Positions 1 to 10,500 of a stretch of 64,000 nucleotides of DNA are shown here, in pieces. The translations under genes were made by a program, and so were the position numbers. A model generated the notes under the pieces. It searched no databases. It saw nothing but the letters and a program-made list of their open reading frames with translations, and was not told the origin of the DNA. Source of the stretch: Nymphaea colorata. Lineage: Eukaryota; Streptophyta; Magnoliopsida; Nymphaeales; Nymphaeaceae. The stretch is from contig NC_045150.1 of NCBI RefSeq assembly GCF_008831285.2, forward strand, positions 6,396,001 through 6,460,000. Reading direction: 5' to 3'. Position 1 is the first letter of the stretch; each line of letters starts with the position of its first letter.

Positions 1-599
1 GTTGGTATGAAGAACAAGGGTAAGCCGCCCTAACCAAAATGGTCAAACAACATATACTTGAGTCAAGGGCGGACCCACGTTGTGGCAATTGCCCATAACA
101 TTTGTTTTGTTTGTGTATTGATACTTTATTCTTTTTTACTGTTTTTACAATGAGTGCTTTTCAAAGTTTGAAGCTTAAAATAAGAGTGTTCGTTAGCTAA
201 AAATCTTGGACTCTACCACTAACTTGAGTGTCTTCATATGTTTTTATTAAATCCTAAGATTATGATGTATGTTGACAAAAGTGGTTTAAAAGTTATCTTA
301 TCTTGAGTTCCAACTTGGGATTTGTTAGTTTGAAATCCAAAAAGCTTTTGAAATGTCGTATGTGACAGAATAACTTTCACACGTCGAAATTGTATATTGG
401 CTGCTAATAGGATGCCTAAACTGAGGGCCCAAACCAGTATTGGGCTGACTGGGTCGGCCTGTCCCACTTGATAGCATGAGGTTGTGGTCAGCCTCTCAAG
501 CTTCGGAGGCAAGATTATTTAGACATGTTGGGTCACCAGTTGGGTAGACGGTTTATACACAAAGTGAAAGAATAAAAGAATGATGCTCTTTCTCGTTCC

Positions 600-771
600 C
601 AAGGAAAAAGGGGTTATGTACTTATTGCAATTGGACACGCAATTTGCCCCAATAATATCTTATCAACTTCTCATCGGAATTTTTTCCCCTTTATATTCTC
701 GTTCCAGCCTTCCTTCTTCGTCGTCGTCATAATTTGTTCTCTTCTGTTTATTCTTGGCTTCAGAGCCAGGC
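600..771 (+). promoter_or_regulatory. Probable NRX2 core promoter and short 5' UTR
   Basis: A TATA-like TTTATATT lies at 690-697, about 75 bp before the start codon, followed by a pyrimidine-rich stretch with CTTCG/TCGTCG repeats typical of plant leaders. No transcript evidence is available, so the start site is a guess. Confidence 0.35.
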
Positions 772-3700
772 ATGGAGATCCATGATCGGTCGCCCTTTCT
801 TCCGGAAGGTTTGGAGTTTGTGCTCTCTCATGAAGGGGAGGTACTTAATCGGGCTTCTTTACCTTCATATCTAAACGAAAATGTTTTCATGTTACTGTGT
901 TGTCTTAGTTAGCTAGGCGATGTCAAGACCACTATTTATCGTTCACGTGAGCATCAGAGGCGGAGCTATATGTGGGCAGATGCGCACACAGCCCTACGAT
1001 TTTTTTTTTCACATTGGTGGTCTCTAAAAATATGTCTATTCATATATTGTGTGCTCCTCAATTATTTGCTTAATGCCCCTAAATCGTTTTATTATATCTA
1101 AGTTTTTTTTTTAAAGTACAGCCCTTCAGCCAAAAAGAAAAATTCTGCCTTCACACTACTATTGAGCATGCTTTACTCTCCTGTCTTTAGATGTAGTTAA
1201 CTCGACAAGGTCTCTAGACTTGGGTTTATAAGTTGCCTCTTGACTTGGTTAATGCCTGGCCAGTGATCGATCCAGTCAAACTCAACCAGGTCCTATGTTT
1301 CAGTTCCTCAAATCTGTGGAAGCCGTCTGTTGTGATCTAACATGAAGATGGTTCATGATGGCTGATGAAAATGAGCTAGGATTGCAGGGACCTGGACCGG
1401 CCTAAGTTTGATCGCCATGCTTGGCTTGATCTACATCTTATGGCTGGTGATCTCGTTAGCTGAAACATAGAAGGCTTGAGTTTCGTGTATTTCTTTTTCT
1501 GTCAACCTGAGAACAGGCAGATCCTTATCAGATTATGCCAATAGACTTGCCTTCTGTGTCAACGGAGGCTCTTGGGAGTTCATTGGAGTTTACCAAAGCC
1601 AGAGAGCTGAAAAGTGAAAAGCCATCTCTTATCTCTAACGTAGGCCGCTCGAGAAGTCTTCAAAGATGTCTGGTTCAACTAAAATTTTCGGATAGAATCC
1701 GTTGCCTTAGGAATGAACTTGAATAATAGTGTCTTCTTTTCTATGCTATGCTACACAAATGCATTCATGAGCTCGTCTGTAACTTGTAGTGGACAAATCC
1801 TTGGTAAACTTGGGTTTGGTAAGACTGGATATTCTGTTAGTTCTTTCTGAGACCATGTTGCAGCAATCTACACAAACAGATACACACAAGCACGCACAAG
1901 AACTGTGCGAAAAGCGCAACAGTGAGTGTGAATGAAATTTCACAGTGTGTGTTCTTTGTGCATATTAGTTAAATCTCAAATAGGTCTGGGAGCATATACA
2001 ATATCTCCAATAGTGAGAATCGTTCTCCCCATCGAGTTCCTTGTCACGCAAGTCGCAACTATCAAAAGGTCTTCACAAGAGGTATTTCATTTGTATTCTA
2101 ATGGAGAAAACCTTACATACTACAACTACAAATGATAATCCTAAAAATAACGCGTCGAGTTATATCCTTCAATAACATCACCTGCAATACAAGTCATTGG
2201 TGTTGGGAAAAGCGGCCTCAGGATGTTGCAGGGATTTTTTTTCCAAATTGATTCCTCTATTTGTTACTGTAAGATGGAAAAGCACCGTATGCTTCTGTCG
2301 GAGAAAAGCTTTTCCACTCTTTTCAATTGACAAGTGGATTTTAGGCAGAACGCTGCAGTGAGGAGGCTCAATCCATCTTACTGTTAAATGAACCAGTCAG
2401 TCAATAATAGAAACAGACAATTTTACGAATAAGATTGAATTTAATTAAACCAATATGCTCTAATATTCATTAGTGTGGAAGAAACAATGTGCTTGCTGAA
2501 AATTTTGTGCGTATGTTTTATATCTTCTCAAATTGAATGTTCCTAGTTGGAAACAGGTTTCTGTTTCATCAATTGTCCAACATACAGTGTGCCTCTTCTT
2601 CTCAGCCCATTGGTGCAGGCCTTGTAGGAATTTCACACCTCAACTAATACAAGCCTACGACGAACTCAAACAGAGGGGAGATTATCTAGAAGTGATATTC
2701 ATTTCTTTCGACAAAGATGAAGCTTGCTTCTTGGAACATTACAAGGCCATGCCATGGCTGGCTCTGCCATTTGATGAGGGCCTTCGCAGGCGGATATGCT
2801 CTCAGTATAAGGTTGACCATATACCAGCACTGATTCCACTGGACTGCAACGTGAAGGCCATTGTAGCTGATGCAGTGCAACTGATTGAAGATTATGGTGT
2901 CGATGCCTTCCCATTCACAGTTGAGAGAAGAGAGAAACTAAAGGCAATTGATGAGGAAAGAAAGGGGTGCACATTACAGGCCTTGCTCGTCTCAGATAGA
3001 GTGAATCACCTTTACAGCAATAATGGTATTCAGGTACTAAACCAAACCGGGCATGGCCTATGTACTTCATTAGTTTTCTTTTCCAACAAAGTTATATGGG
3101 TATTTCAGTAAGGTCCACGTACCTTTATCACCCTACCCATACCTAAACTACGCACTTGGACACACTTAGGTACTTTGTACATCAAAGTTGATCCTAATTA
3201 CCTAGTGTTACCTGATTTTAAATTTTCTAACTCAATTTTCATTCTGTTGTCTAGAGTCATTCTTCATTGACATATAATGATTTTATTTATATCACTTGTT
3301 TATTTAAACATTGCTTTCATTTTCATTGTCTTATGCTTACTTTGCATATATACCTATATATATATATCCTGTTGTATCCACATATCTACATTTTCTAAAG
3401 TTACTGTATGTCCGTACCTGTACCCGAATTGTACCCATACCCATGTCACTTTTGGAAGGAAGCCCTATCAAAGTATGCACATGAAATCCTAAAACATGAT
3501 CAACCAATTGCTGGTGTTCAAAGCTATGACTTTCAGCTGACATCTGTCTCTTCAGGTTCCTCTTTCCAATCTCACAGGCAGAACAACCGGCTTATATTTT
3601 GCTGCAAATTGGAGTCCACCTTGCAAATATTTCACTTCCCAACTTGTTAGAGTGTATGATGATCTCAAGGTGACAAATGGTGATGAATTTGAGGTAGTTT

Positions 3701-4254
3701 TGGTGTCAAGTGACAGGGATCAGTGTGCTTTTAATCAATGCAAGAGCACCATGCCATGGCTTGCCATTCCATTCAACAGCAAATCCAGGCATGAGCTCTT
3801 TAGGATCTTCAATATCAAGGCAATTCCTGCATTGGTCTTCATTGGCCCAAAAGGGGAACCATACGGCACTGATGGGCGGGAGATGATCACATGCCATGGA
3901 GCCAATGCGTTCCCATTCACAGAGGAGAGGGCCGTAGAGTTGGGTGCTGCTGTGGAAAGGGAAAAGGAGGGACTAGCTGATCAAGTTAAGGACCAAAAAC
4001 ACAAGCATCTGCTGAAGCTTGACATGAGAAAGGCCTTCATCTGCAATGGGTGTCGAAAGGAAGGAAGGTTCTGGTCATTCTGCTGTAGAATATGTAATTT
4101 TGACCTTCATCCGGATTGTGTCATGGAAGAGAACGAGACGAAGATCAAAAAAGAAGGAAGAAATGAGATATGCATACCTGCAACTAAATCAGGAATTCAG
4201 GAATTCCACTTCACAACTACTACCTTCAGAGCAATATCTAACCAATCCTCCTGA
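772..4254 (+). CDS. NRX2: Nucleoredoxin 2-like protein (thioredoxin fold x2 + DC1 zinc domain), 3 coding exons
   Basis: Coding exons 772-840, 2557-3033 and 3556-4254, all joined in phase 0 at GT-AG sites, give 414 aa; Arabidopsis NRX2 is about 390 aa. Exon 1 encodes the family N-terminus (GLEFVLSHEGE). The first thioredoxin-like module holds the redox motif WCRPC at residues 42-46, followed by MPWLALPF. The second module begins at residue 183 and has WSPPC (201-205), so the first active-site Cys is Ser and this module probably lacks disulfide reductase activity. Residues about 333-370 form a DC1/C1-like zinc domain (H..C..C..C..C..H..C spacing). A tail of about 43 residues after DC1 is longer than in homologues I know. 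Family role: cytosolic/nuclear thiol-disulfide reductase protecting proteins under oxidative stress. The ATG at 772 was chosen because it restores the conserved N-terminus; the open frame from 2533 starts inside intron 1. Intron 2 contains a transposon (3087-3450). Confidence 0.9.
955..1161. mobile_element. Short hAT-like MITE, CAGRGGCGGAGC family, in NRX2 intron 1
   Basis: The left end reads CAGAGGCGGAGC and a diverged inverted partner (TTCTGCCTTCA) lies near the right end. Flanks GTGAGCAT (947-954) and TTGAGCAT (1162-1169) form an 8-bp target duplication with one mismatch. The interior is T-rich and noncoding. It resembles the elements at 51195, 52170 and 54832. The right boundary is less certain than the left. 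Confidence 0.5.
1162..2556 (+). other. Remainder of NRX2 intron 1
   Basis: Intron 1 runs from the GT at 841 to the AG at 2555-2556. Outside the MITE it contains only short open frames without family resemblance. The acceptor is AAACAG, directly before the codon that resumes the nucleoredoxin frame. Confidence 0.7.
3087..3450. mobile_element. hAT-like MITE with GTACCC 'words' in NRX2 intron 2
   Basis: The left end (GTTATATGGGTA) and right end (TACCCATGTCAC) are inverted partners. The left 45 bp align with the element at 14784 (shared GGTA-TTCA-TAAGGTCCA-GTACC pattern). The interior has ACCCATACC/GTACCTGTACCC words at both ends and a (TA)n run near 3355. The target duplication is not clear; TTTTCCAA/TTTTGGAA is the best candidate and is weak. 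Confidence 0.65.
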
Positions 4255-4261
4255 ACCCCAG

Positions 4262-4474
4262 GTATAAGCCACAATATCACTAATTTGTTAGATGGATAGT
4301 AGCTAAAATATTGATATAGTTCTCAAATCTCCTTAATTTCAAATTTCGTTTTTGACATGGGGCTACATGTGGAGCCTACACTCACGGTCTCAAAGTGCCA
4401 GCCAGTCTGTGTCAAATAGCCAATATTCCTTTACTGTATATTAACCCCTTCTGCTGTCTTGTTTGTTCTTTCAG
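4262..4474 (+). other. Possible 3' UTR intron of NRX2
   Basis: A donor-like CAG|GTATAAG sits just after the stop codon, and an acceptor TTCTTTCAG|GTTCC lies at 4474. Removing it would join two noncoding stretches. Supported by splice-site resemblance only. Confidence 0.3.
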
Positions 4475-6695
4475 GTTCCCAGTTTAGGATTCAATCATAA
4501 TATGCGATCCAACACTTAGGCAGATGTTTTCTTCCTGCTTTATATTATGATGGGCACACCATATATGTCTCACTTGACAGCAAATTGCTTGTCATTGCAC
4601 ATATTCTGTAATAATCCACACGAATTAGTCTACAGTTTAAATCCAAAATAATTTTCAAAATGAACTCTTCAAAAACAATTTAAGCAAATATCTAAATTGA
4701 TCTTAAAAACACATTTCAGATAATGTCTTGAAAACCATTTTCCAATTTCTTACTTTAGGCCTAATGATGAAGACTTAGATCTGGAGGCACCAAACCAATC
4801 GTCATTTTCCAGAGTCCCTTTCAAATTGCTTACTTTCAAGCCCAATATTAATAATTCACCGAAATGACCATTTGAATGAATTTACATTTCCAAATAGGCC
4901 ATGCCATGCGCATTTCATTCTCCCATTTAGATTTTAGTATAATAATTTAATATCTTGTTTTCACAAGAGGGAAATTGTAAATTACATCTAAAAGAACAAG
5001 GTCTAAATGACAAGTCCCATCACGGTCGTTACTTGTTTTAACACATGGCTTCAAATTTTCCTCCAAGACAATTGAATATGGAACTTGCATTTATTTTAAA
5101 CGACAGTTCCGAAAAGGTTTCAGAACTTCACTTTATGAAAAGAAGTTTGTAAGCGGCCTCCATTTTGAAAATGTAAGACTTGAGTAGCAGAACTCATCCT
5201 CTTCAATATAAGGTTTGGCCACATGCAGTGCCCTTACTAGGGGTAACCAAACTAAAGTCTAAAGCTAATGTTGATATATTCAATATGTATTATGGTATTC
5301 GTTTCGTCCAAAAGAGTGTGGGTACTTGATCAATTTGTCCAAATAAGTTGATGAAATACATTCAACATAAATCTAACATGTATACCGGTTTTCCAAACAT
5401 ATTGTTTTTACCTTTGCTGGAAGTGAGTCTATCAAAAATCTCTTGACACATCATGTCTTTTTAATAAGTAGATAGGCATGTTCATTTGCTTCTCTCAACT
5501 TACGCTTCTAGATCGTAAATGAACTAAAAAAAAAATACATTTTTAGTTCAAGGAGATGTCCCCTTTGACAGGTCTTGACAGTTTGACCAGAATGGACCTT
5601 AAATTTGGACATCCTTAGCTAACTATGACATGGCTCATATGAGACAAGGCCCATTCTTGCCAAGAAATACGCAATGCTGTGTGTGGATCAGGCTTTAGAA
5701 AATGTTGGACTTCAGGAAACACATGGTACCATAAAAATTAATTACTAGTTTAAACTTAGCAAGAGGTTTTAACCAAACCCTGTGAAGACACATTAAATCC
5801 GTATCATGACATGATTCTATCTTCAAGCGATTGATTAAGGATGCACAATTCAAATTAAAAATTAACAAGCAAACACCGAAAGGAGACCTGTAGTTCTGGA
5901 AAAAAGATAATGCGGTGATTTTCAGGGCAATAATGCATCACTTCTCCTCAGCCTAGCGTGAGCACACTTTGGCAGAAAATCTCAAGCTTGAGTGCTCCTA
6001 AGGTCCCCTAGGACTTCTAAAGGGAAGATAACTTGGACAAATAAGGCATCTAAGGCTCCCTCAACTCTGATCAAATGCAAATGCCAAGGAGGCTTGTGTA
6101 GAAAAAATCCCAAGAAAGGCAAACCAGTTGGTGGCAATTAGATCCCTGGTTGTGACTACTTAGATTCTTCCATAAAATGAATCACCACTATTATACCTGA
6201 TTTGCGGATACTTGGGACGAACACAGCGTCATAATCTAACATTTTCACAAAAAAAATGCGCTGTAGCAGCAGCACTTCCTAACGTGCATAGCTTCGTTGT
6301 TCCCCAAAGACAATACATAATAGGCAGAAAAAGGTCATGTTTTTTACTAGCGCTAGTTTATATTAACATGCCAGTTCATGGCTTCGCCAAGTGCTTGATG
6401 TACATCTAGACAATCATTCTAGCACATTCTCTCGAGAAATCACCCATCTAAATGAACTATAACGATTTTATTTGCTTGTCTCAAAGGATATATGCCCGAC
6501 TCATCTACGCAAACTCAAGGACGCAATTTGTCTCAAAGACATGTTCTAAACATTCAAGATCCTGGATAAATTGGGATGTTTCCACAGCCAAATTACAACA
6601 TAACTGAATTTGAAACTTGCACATCTAAATTAAGCCAACCTCCCAAGCATTACTACACTATAAGTGAACATTCCAGTTTACATCCTCAAAATTCC
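4475..6695. other. Convergent intergenic region, no gene seen
   Basis: AT-rich unique-looking DNA between the 3' ends of NRX2 (+) and SEC5 (-). Open frames are short and unrelated to known families, and I found no clear repeat structure. Confidence 0.6.
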
Positions 6696-6817
6696 ATTAC
6701 TCATAACAGTACACACTCGGGAAGTAGAATGCCAGAGGCAAAATAGCTTATATTAACAAGTTAACCAAACAATTACTCATAACAGTACACACTCGGGAAG
6801 TAGAATGCCAGAGGCAA
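6696..6817. repeat. 46-bp exact direct repeat in the SEC5 3' flank/UTR
   Basis: The same 46 bp (starting ATTACTCATAACAGTACACA) occurs at 6696-6741 and 6772-6817, a period of 76. It lies about 155-276 bp downstream of the SEC5 stop codon on the minus strand, so it is likely transcribed in the 3' UTR if polyadenylation is distal. A minus-strand AATAAA is at 6857-6852, upstream of the repeat. Confidence 0.85.
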
Positions 6818-6971
6818 TCGATAGGTATAATGAACGCTAGCAAATATTATATTTATTTACTGAAGAGGAGAAGTGCATTAGGCAGAAGCAACACTTACAC
6901 AGACCGCTTAAGCAAAAACATATAAATACAACACAGTAAAAGAATGAATAATTAACCAAATAATTGCATCA

Positions 6972-7525
6972 TTACAGACAAATAATAGATCTAAAATCCT
7001 CTTCTTCTCTGCCGTCCAGCCATTGGAGATCCAACTGGCTGCACCACTCGTGGGAATCTCTTGGGGAGGCCACTGGAGCTTTGAAGGAGGAATATGCTGC
7101 TTTCACATTTTCTGGCACCGAATCTAGAGGCAGAGAAGAAGACTCCATAAAGCAGGCAATGTTTAAGCGGGTCCTTTCGAGCTCACACGCAAGCAGTTCT
7201 GAACTATATTGTTGTGCCAAAGCCTGATGGAAGAAATGTAGTTATATCATGAACAAAGATAGCAATGACAAACATAATGAGTTCCTGAATCTTATTCTCG
7301 AAAAACTTTACAAAATAAAATTTTAGTTGTGCATTTGTCCCTCAGACATGCACGGATGTGTAAAATGTGCCTACACTGTTGGACCAAACTTTTTTTTTTT
7401 CGGAGTAACTATAGATGTATTTATTAAATGGTTAAAACATAAATGATACGTCCAACACCATACTTTATCTTTTGGATTATTTATTCAGCTTGACAAAGTA
7501 TAGTTCTTCATCACTAATACACAAA

Positions 7526-7572
<47 letters not shown>

Positions 7573-10500
7573 TGCAAGTAAAACAAGTTTAACACATCCG
7601 TCTATTTATGTTACAGTCATGAAACACGAGATCTTTATAGGATACTCACAATCAGGTCATCTGGGGACATGGCCGCTCCATGTTGCTTGTCTTCCATAAG
7701 TGTGTCTTCACCACGTGTTGGCCGACGACCATGCATTGGTGTCTCTAAAGACTCATTCACGCTTTCTGATGCTTTCTCAAGCAGTAGATCATGTAAAGAT
7801 TTTAAAGCTTCCCGTGCTTCAGAAGTGATATAAGCATGCAGTATAGTTTCAAAGTATTCAAACTGCAAATTCATAAATGTGGAGAAGCGTGAACCATAAG
7901 TTAATGATGTCAAGAGCTCTTCACTTGAAAACTAGCGATGTTATAATTGCTCCTCTATGAACTGCTAGATTTTTAAATAAAATGGACATAAGTAAAATAT
8001 CAAGTGAACCTAAGTCAGTCTTAGAGTGGAAGGTACAACAGAAAAAATGCCTAGGTGGTCAACATATTTCTAAAAATAAATAAAGGAAAGGAAAAATAAC
8101 AAACGAAAGAAAGCTACACTCATTGCATGGATTCTCCATATTGCGTAGAAGCAAGTTTCTTCGAAATGATCCAGAATAAGGCAACAAAGAGTTTTATTGT
8201 TTACTACCATGTAAAAACGCAAACGCACAACCATCAGTCAACTAAATTATGATCTACCTGCACCATACTATACAGCAATCATTCATCGGTTCTGGCAGCA
8301 AAAACTCACAGAAATACAGATCTAAAAGTACCATCACATACTGTATCCATTATCCATTCATTTTTATTTGTCATCATCATTCATCAGGTACAGGGAAAAT
8401 GAAAGGTATGGCAAGGTATGGCATAAAGTCCATATCATCCCCACAGCATTTTCAAGGCTAAAAGTATCTCTGCATGGTCAAAAAGGAATAAAAACGAGCA
8501 ACAGAGAGATACTAGCTAAACTGTTTACAATTCACAAGTATCACAAAAAAAGTGAACTATGAAGAAATTCCTACACCAACTAGTGGCTTAAAAAGATTTG
8601 AGTTCCTTTCAGAACAAATAGTCATGCTGCAATATCCTCAGAGAATCAGAAACAACTTAAATAGAGAAGCAACTAAAAGCAAACCAAATATTCACCTCAA
8701 GCATGAGCTGACAGAAGCCATTTGTATCCAATGATTTGAGATCTTTATTCTGGTTTTCATTGAAAAGACCAAGAAGTGTATCAATCAAGCCCTCCACCAA
8801 AACACTCAGTGTTTTTTCAAGAAGAGGCTTGGCGCCAGAAAAGACCTGTTACCACAGTTTAAACATGATCAACAGACCAGGATTCATAAGAAGATGATCA
8901 CTTTGTAAGGAAAGGAAACCAATCGAACAAGAGCAAATGTGGCAAAAGAAAGCCATATTTTAAACAAAAAGCAAGATTGCTGATTCCATTGTATTTCATT
9001 ATTTTATATTATGTTAATAAAAAGAAAGCTTTTACAATGTTACAATAATTTTCGATATGGATCTTGTCTTTATACCTGATTGATATGGGTTCTGAAATAT
9101 ACCAGTGCAGGTACATATGCACAGTGTAATATATATATATATATATATGAAATCATGATCCACAAAAGACCAAGCAAATTAAATTCATAAGTCATATATC
9201 AATCTGTGATAATTAAAGAATAAAAAATGTTTATAATTTCAACCAGATCCAAACCATGAAGGATGCAGTTTGCTACAAGTACCTGTACAATGACCTGACC
9301 AAAATTGACCTAAGTGCATAGTCTGATGGATCACGTAAAAAGATAAATATTCAGATCTACAATATATATATATATATATATATATCTTAACATATGTATT
9401 TTGGACCGTATTGATGCATACATTTTATTCTCTTTCAGGTAAACATTTTCTTTCTTTGTCTGTATTTCCTATCCTTTTATGTAATAAGTGTAATGCCTAA
9501 CAAGCATTACAATCATTGGCTATGCTAGCTGTTGAGAGTGTCATTACTGTTTACAAGGATTTCCTTCATTTTGTACAGCTCCAGTTAAGGCAATTTAGTT
9601 TCAAGCAGAACTGAGGAGAATGGAATAGAAACCGAAGGGCAATGCCCAAATAGAAAAATTATGAGTCAAATAGAAAAATTATGAGTGATGAGGATGATTT
9701 GCAGGCCTCTTAAAATATAATAGGCTAATGTTGTTCTAGGGTTTTTATGAACAAAGTTTCTCAGGCATTAATAGACAAATTTGTTTGTTTGTTTAGGAAA
9801 TTGAACAAATAATTAGGTTTCCTTTTTATACTATTCTTCCTGCAAAAACATTGATAAAAAATAACACCAGTTAATAATAGGTACAAAGCTATGTGACATG
9901 GACTCAGCATTTTGGGACCCACACCCATGTTGTCTCAATGGGGTGCAGGTTCTGCGCTAGATGCAGTCACCACTTGTCCAGTGCAGCCAGCCTCACTGCC
10001 GTTTCATCTAAAATGGCACACATGCAGTCAAACTGAAACAAGGACTAACTTGTCAACATTTCAGTTTTTTTTTTAAATAATAATAAATTTGTGTTTTTCT
10101 ACCTTGTTAACTTTCTTGTGTTCAGGAGGTTTTCCCCTCTTCATTCTTGTTTGCTTCACACACACACCCACCACCCCCAACTCTGCAAAATAAGTACCCA
10201 AAAAGAAAAAAAAAAATCTCCCCCTGCAAGTCGACCCCTCGATCTTGTTTTCCCCCTCTATTAAACTCTCTCGCTTTTGGTTTTTGCCCTCCCCACTTCC
10301 TCTCACTCGTTTTTCCTCTCCCCACTTCCTCCCACTCATTTTATTGTTAACAGTCGATGAGTATATGCCTTTCATTGAGAAAACTTTCAGTTTTATTATT
10401 AGTTTTAATACTTAATATTGCACTTTATTAGGTGTTTCTTATCTGGTACAGCATGATGTGCCTAGTCACGACTATGCTCTAGCTCAACTCAAGGCCTACG

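Noticed and set aside
2533-2556. ATG at 2533 as the nucleoredoxin start
   Set aside because: It lies upstream of the AAACAG acceptor. The conserved N-terminus is supplied by exon 1 at 772-840.
10073-10375. Overlapping open frames on both strands in SEC5 intron 18
   Set aside because: Low-complexity C/T-rich DNA with no family resemblance; lies wholly within an intron bounded by good splice sites.
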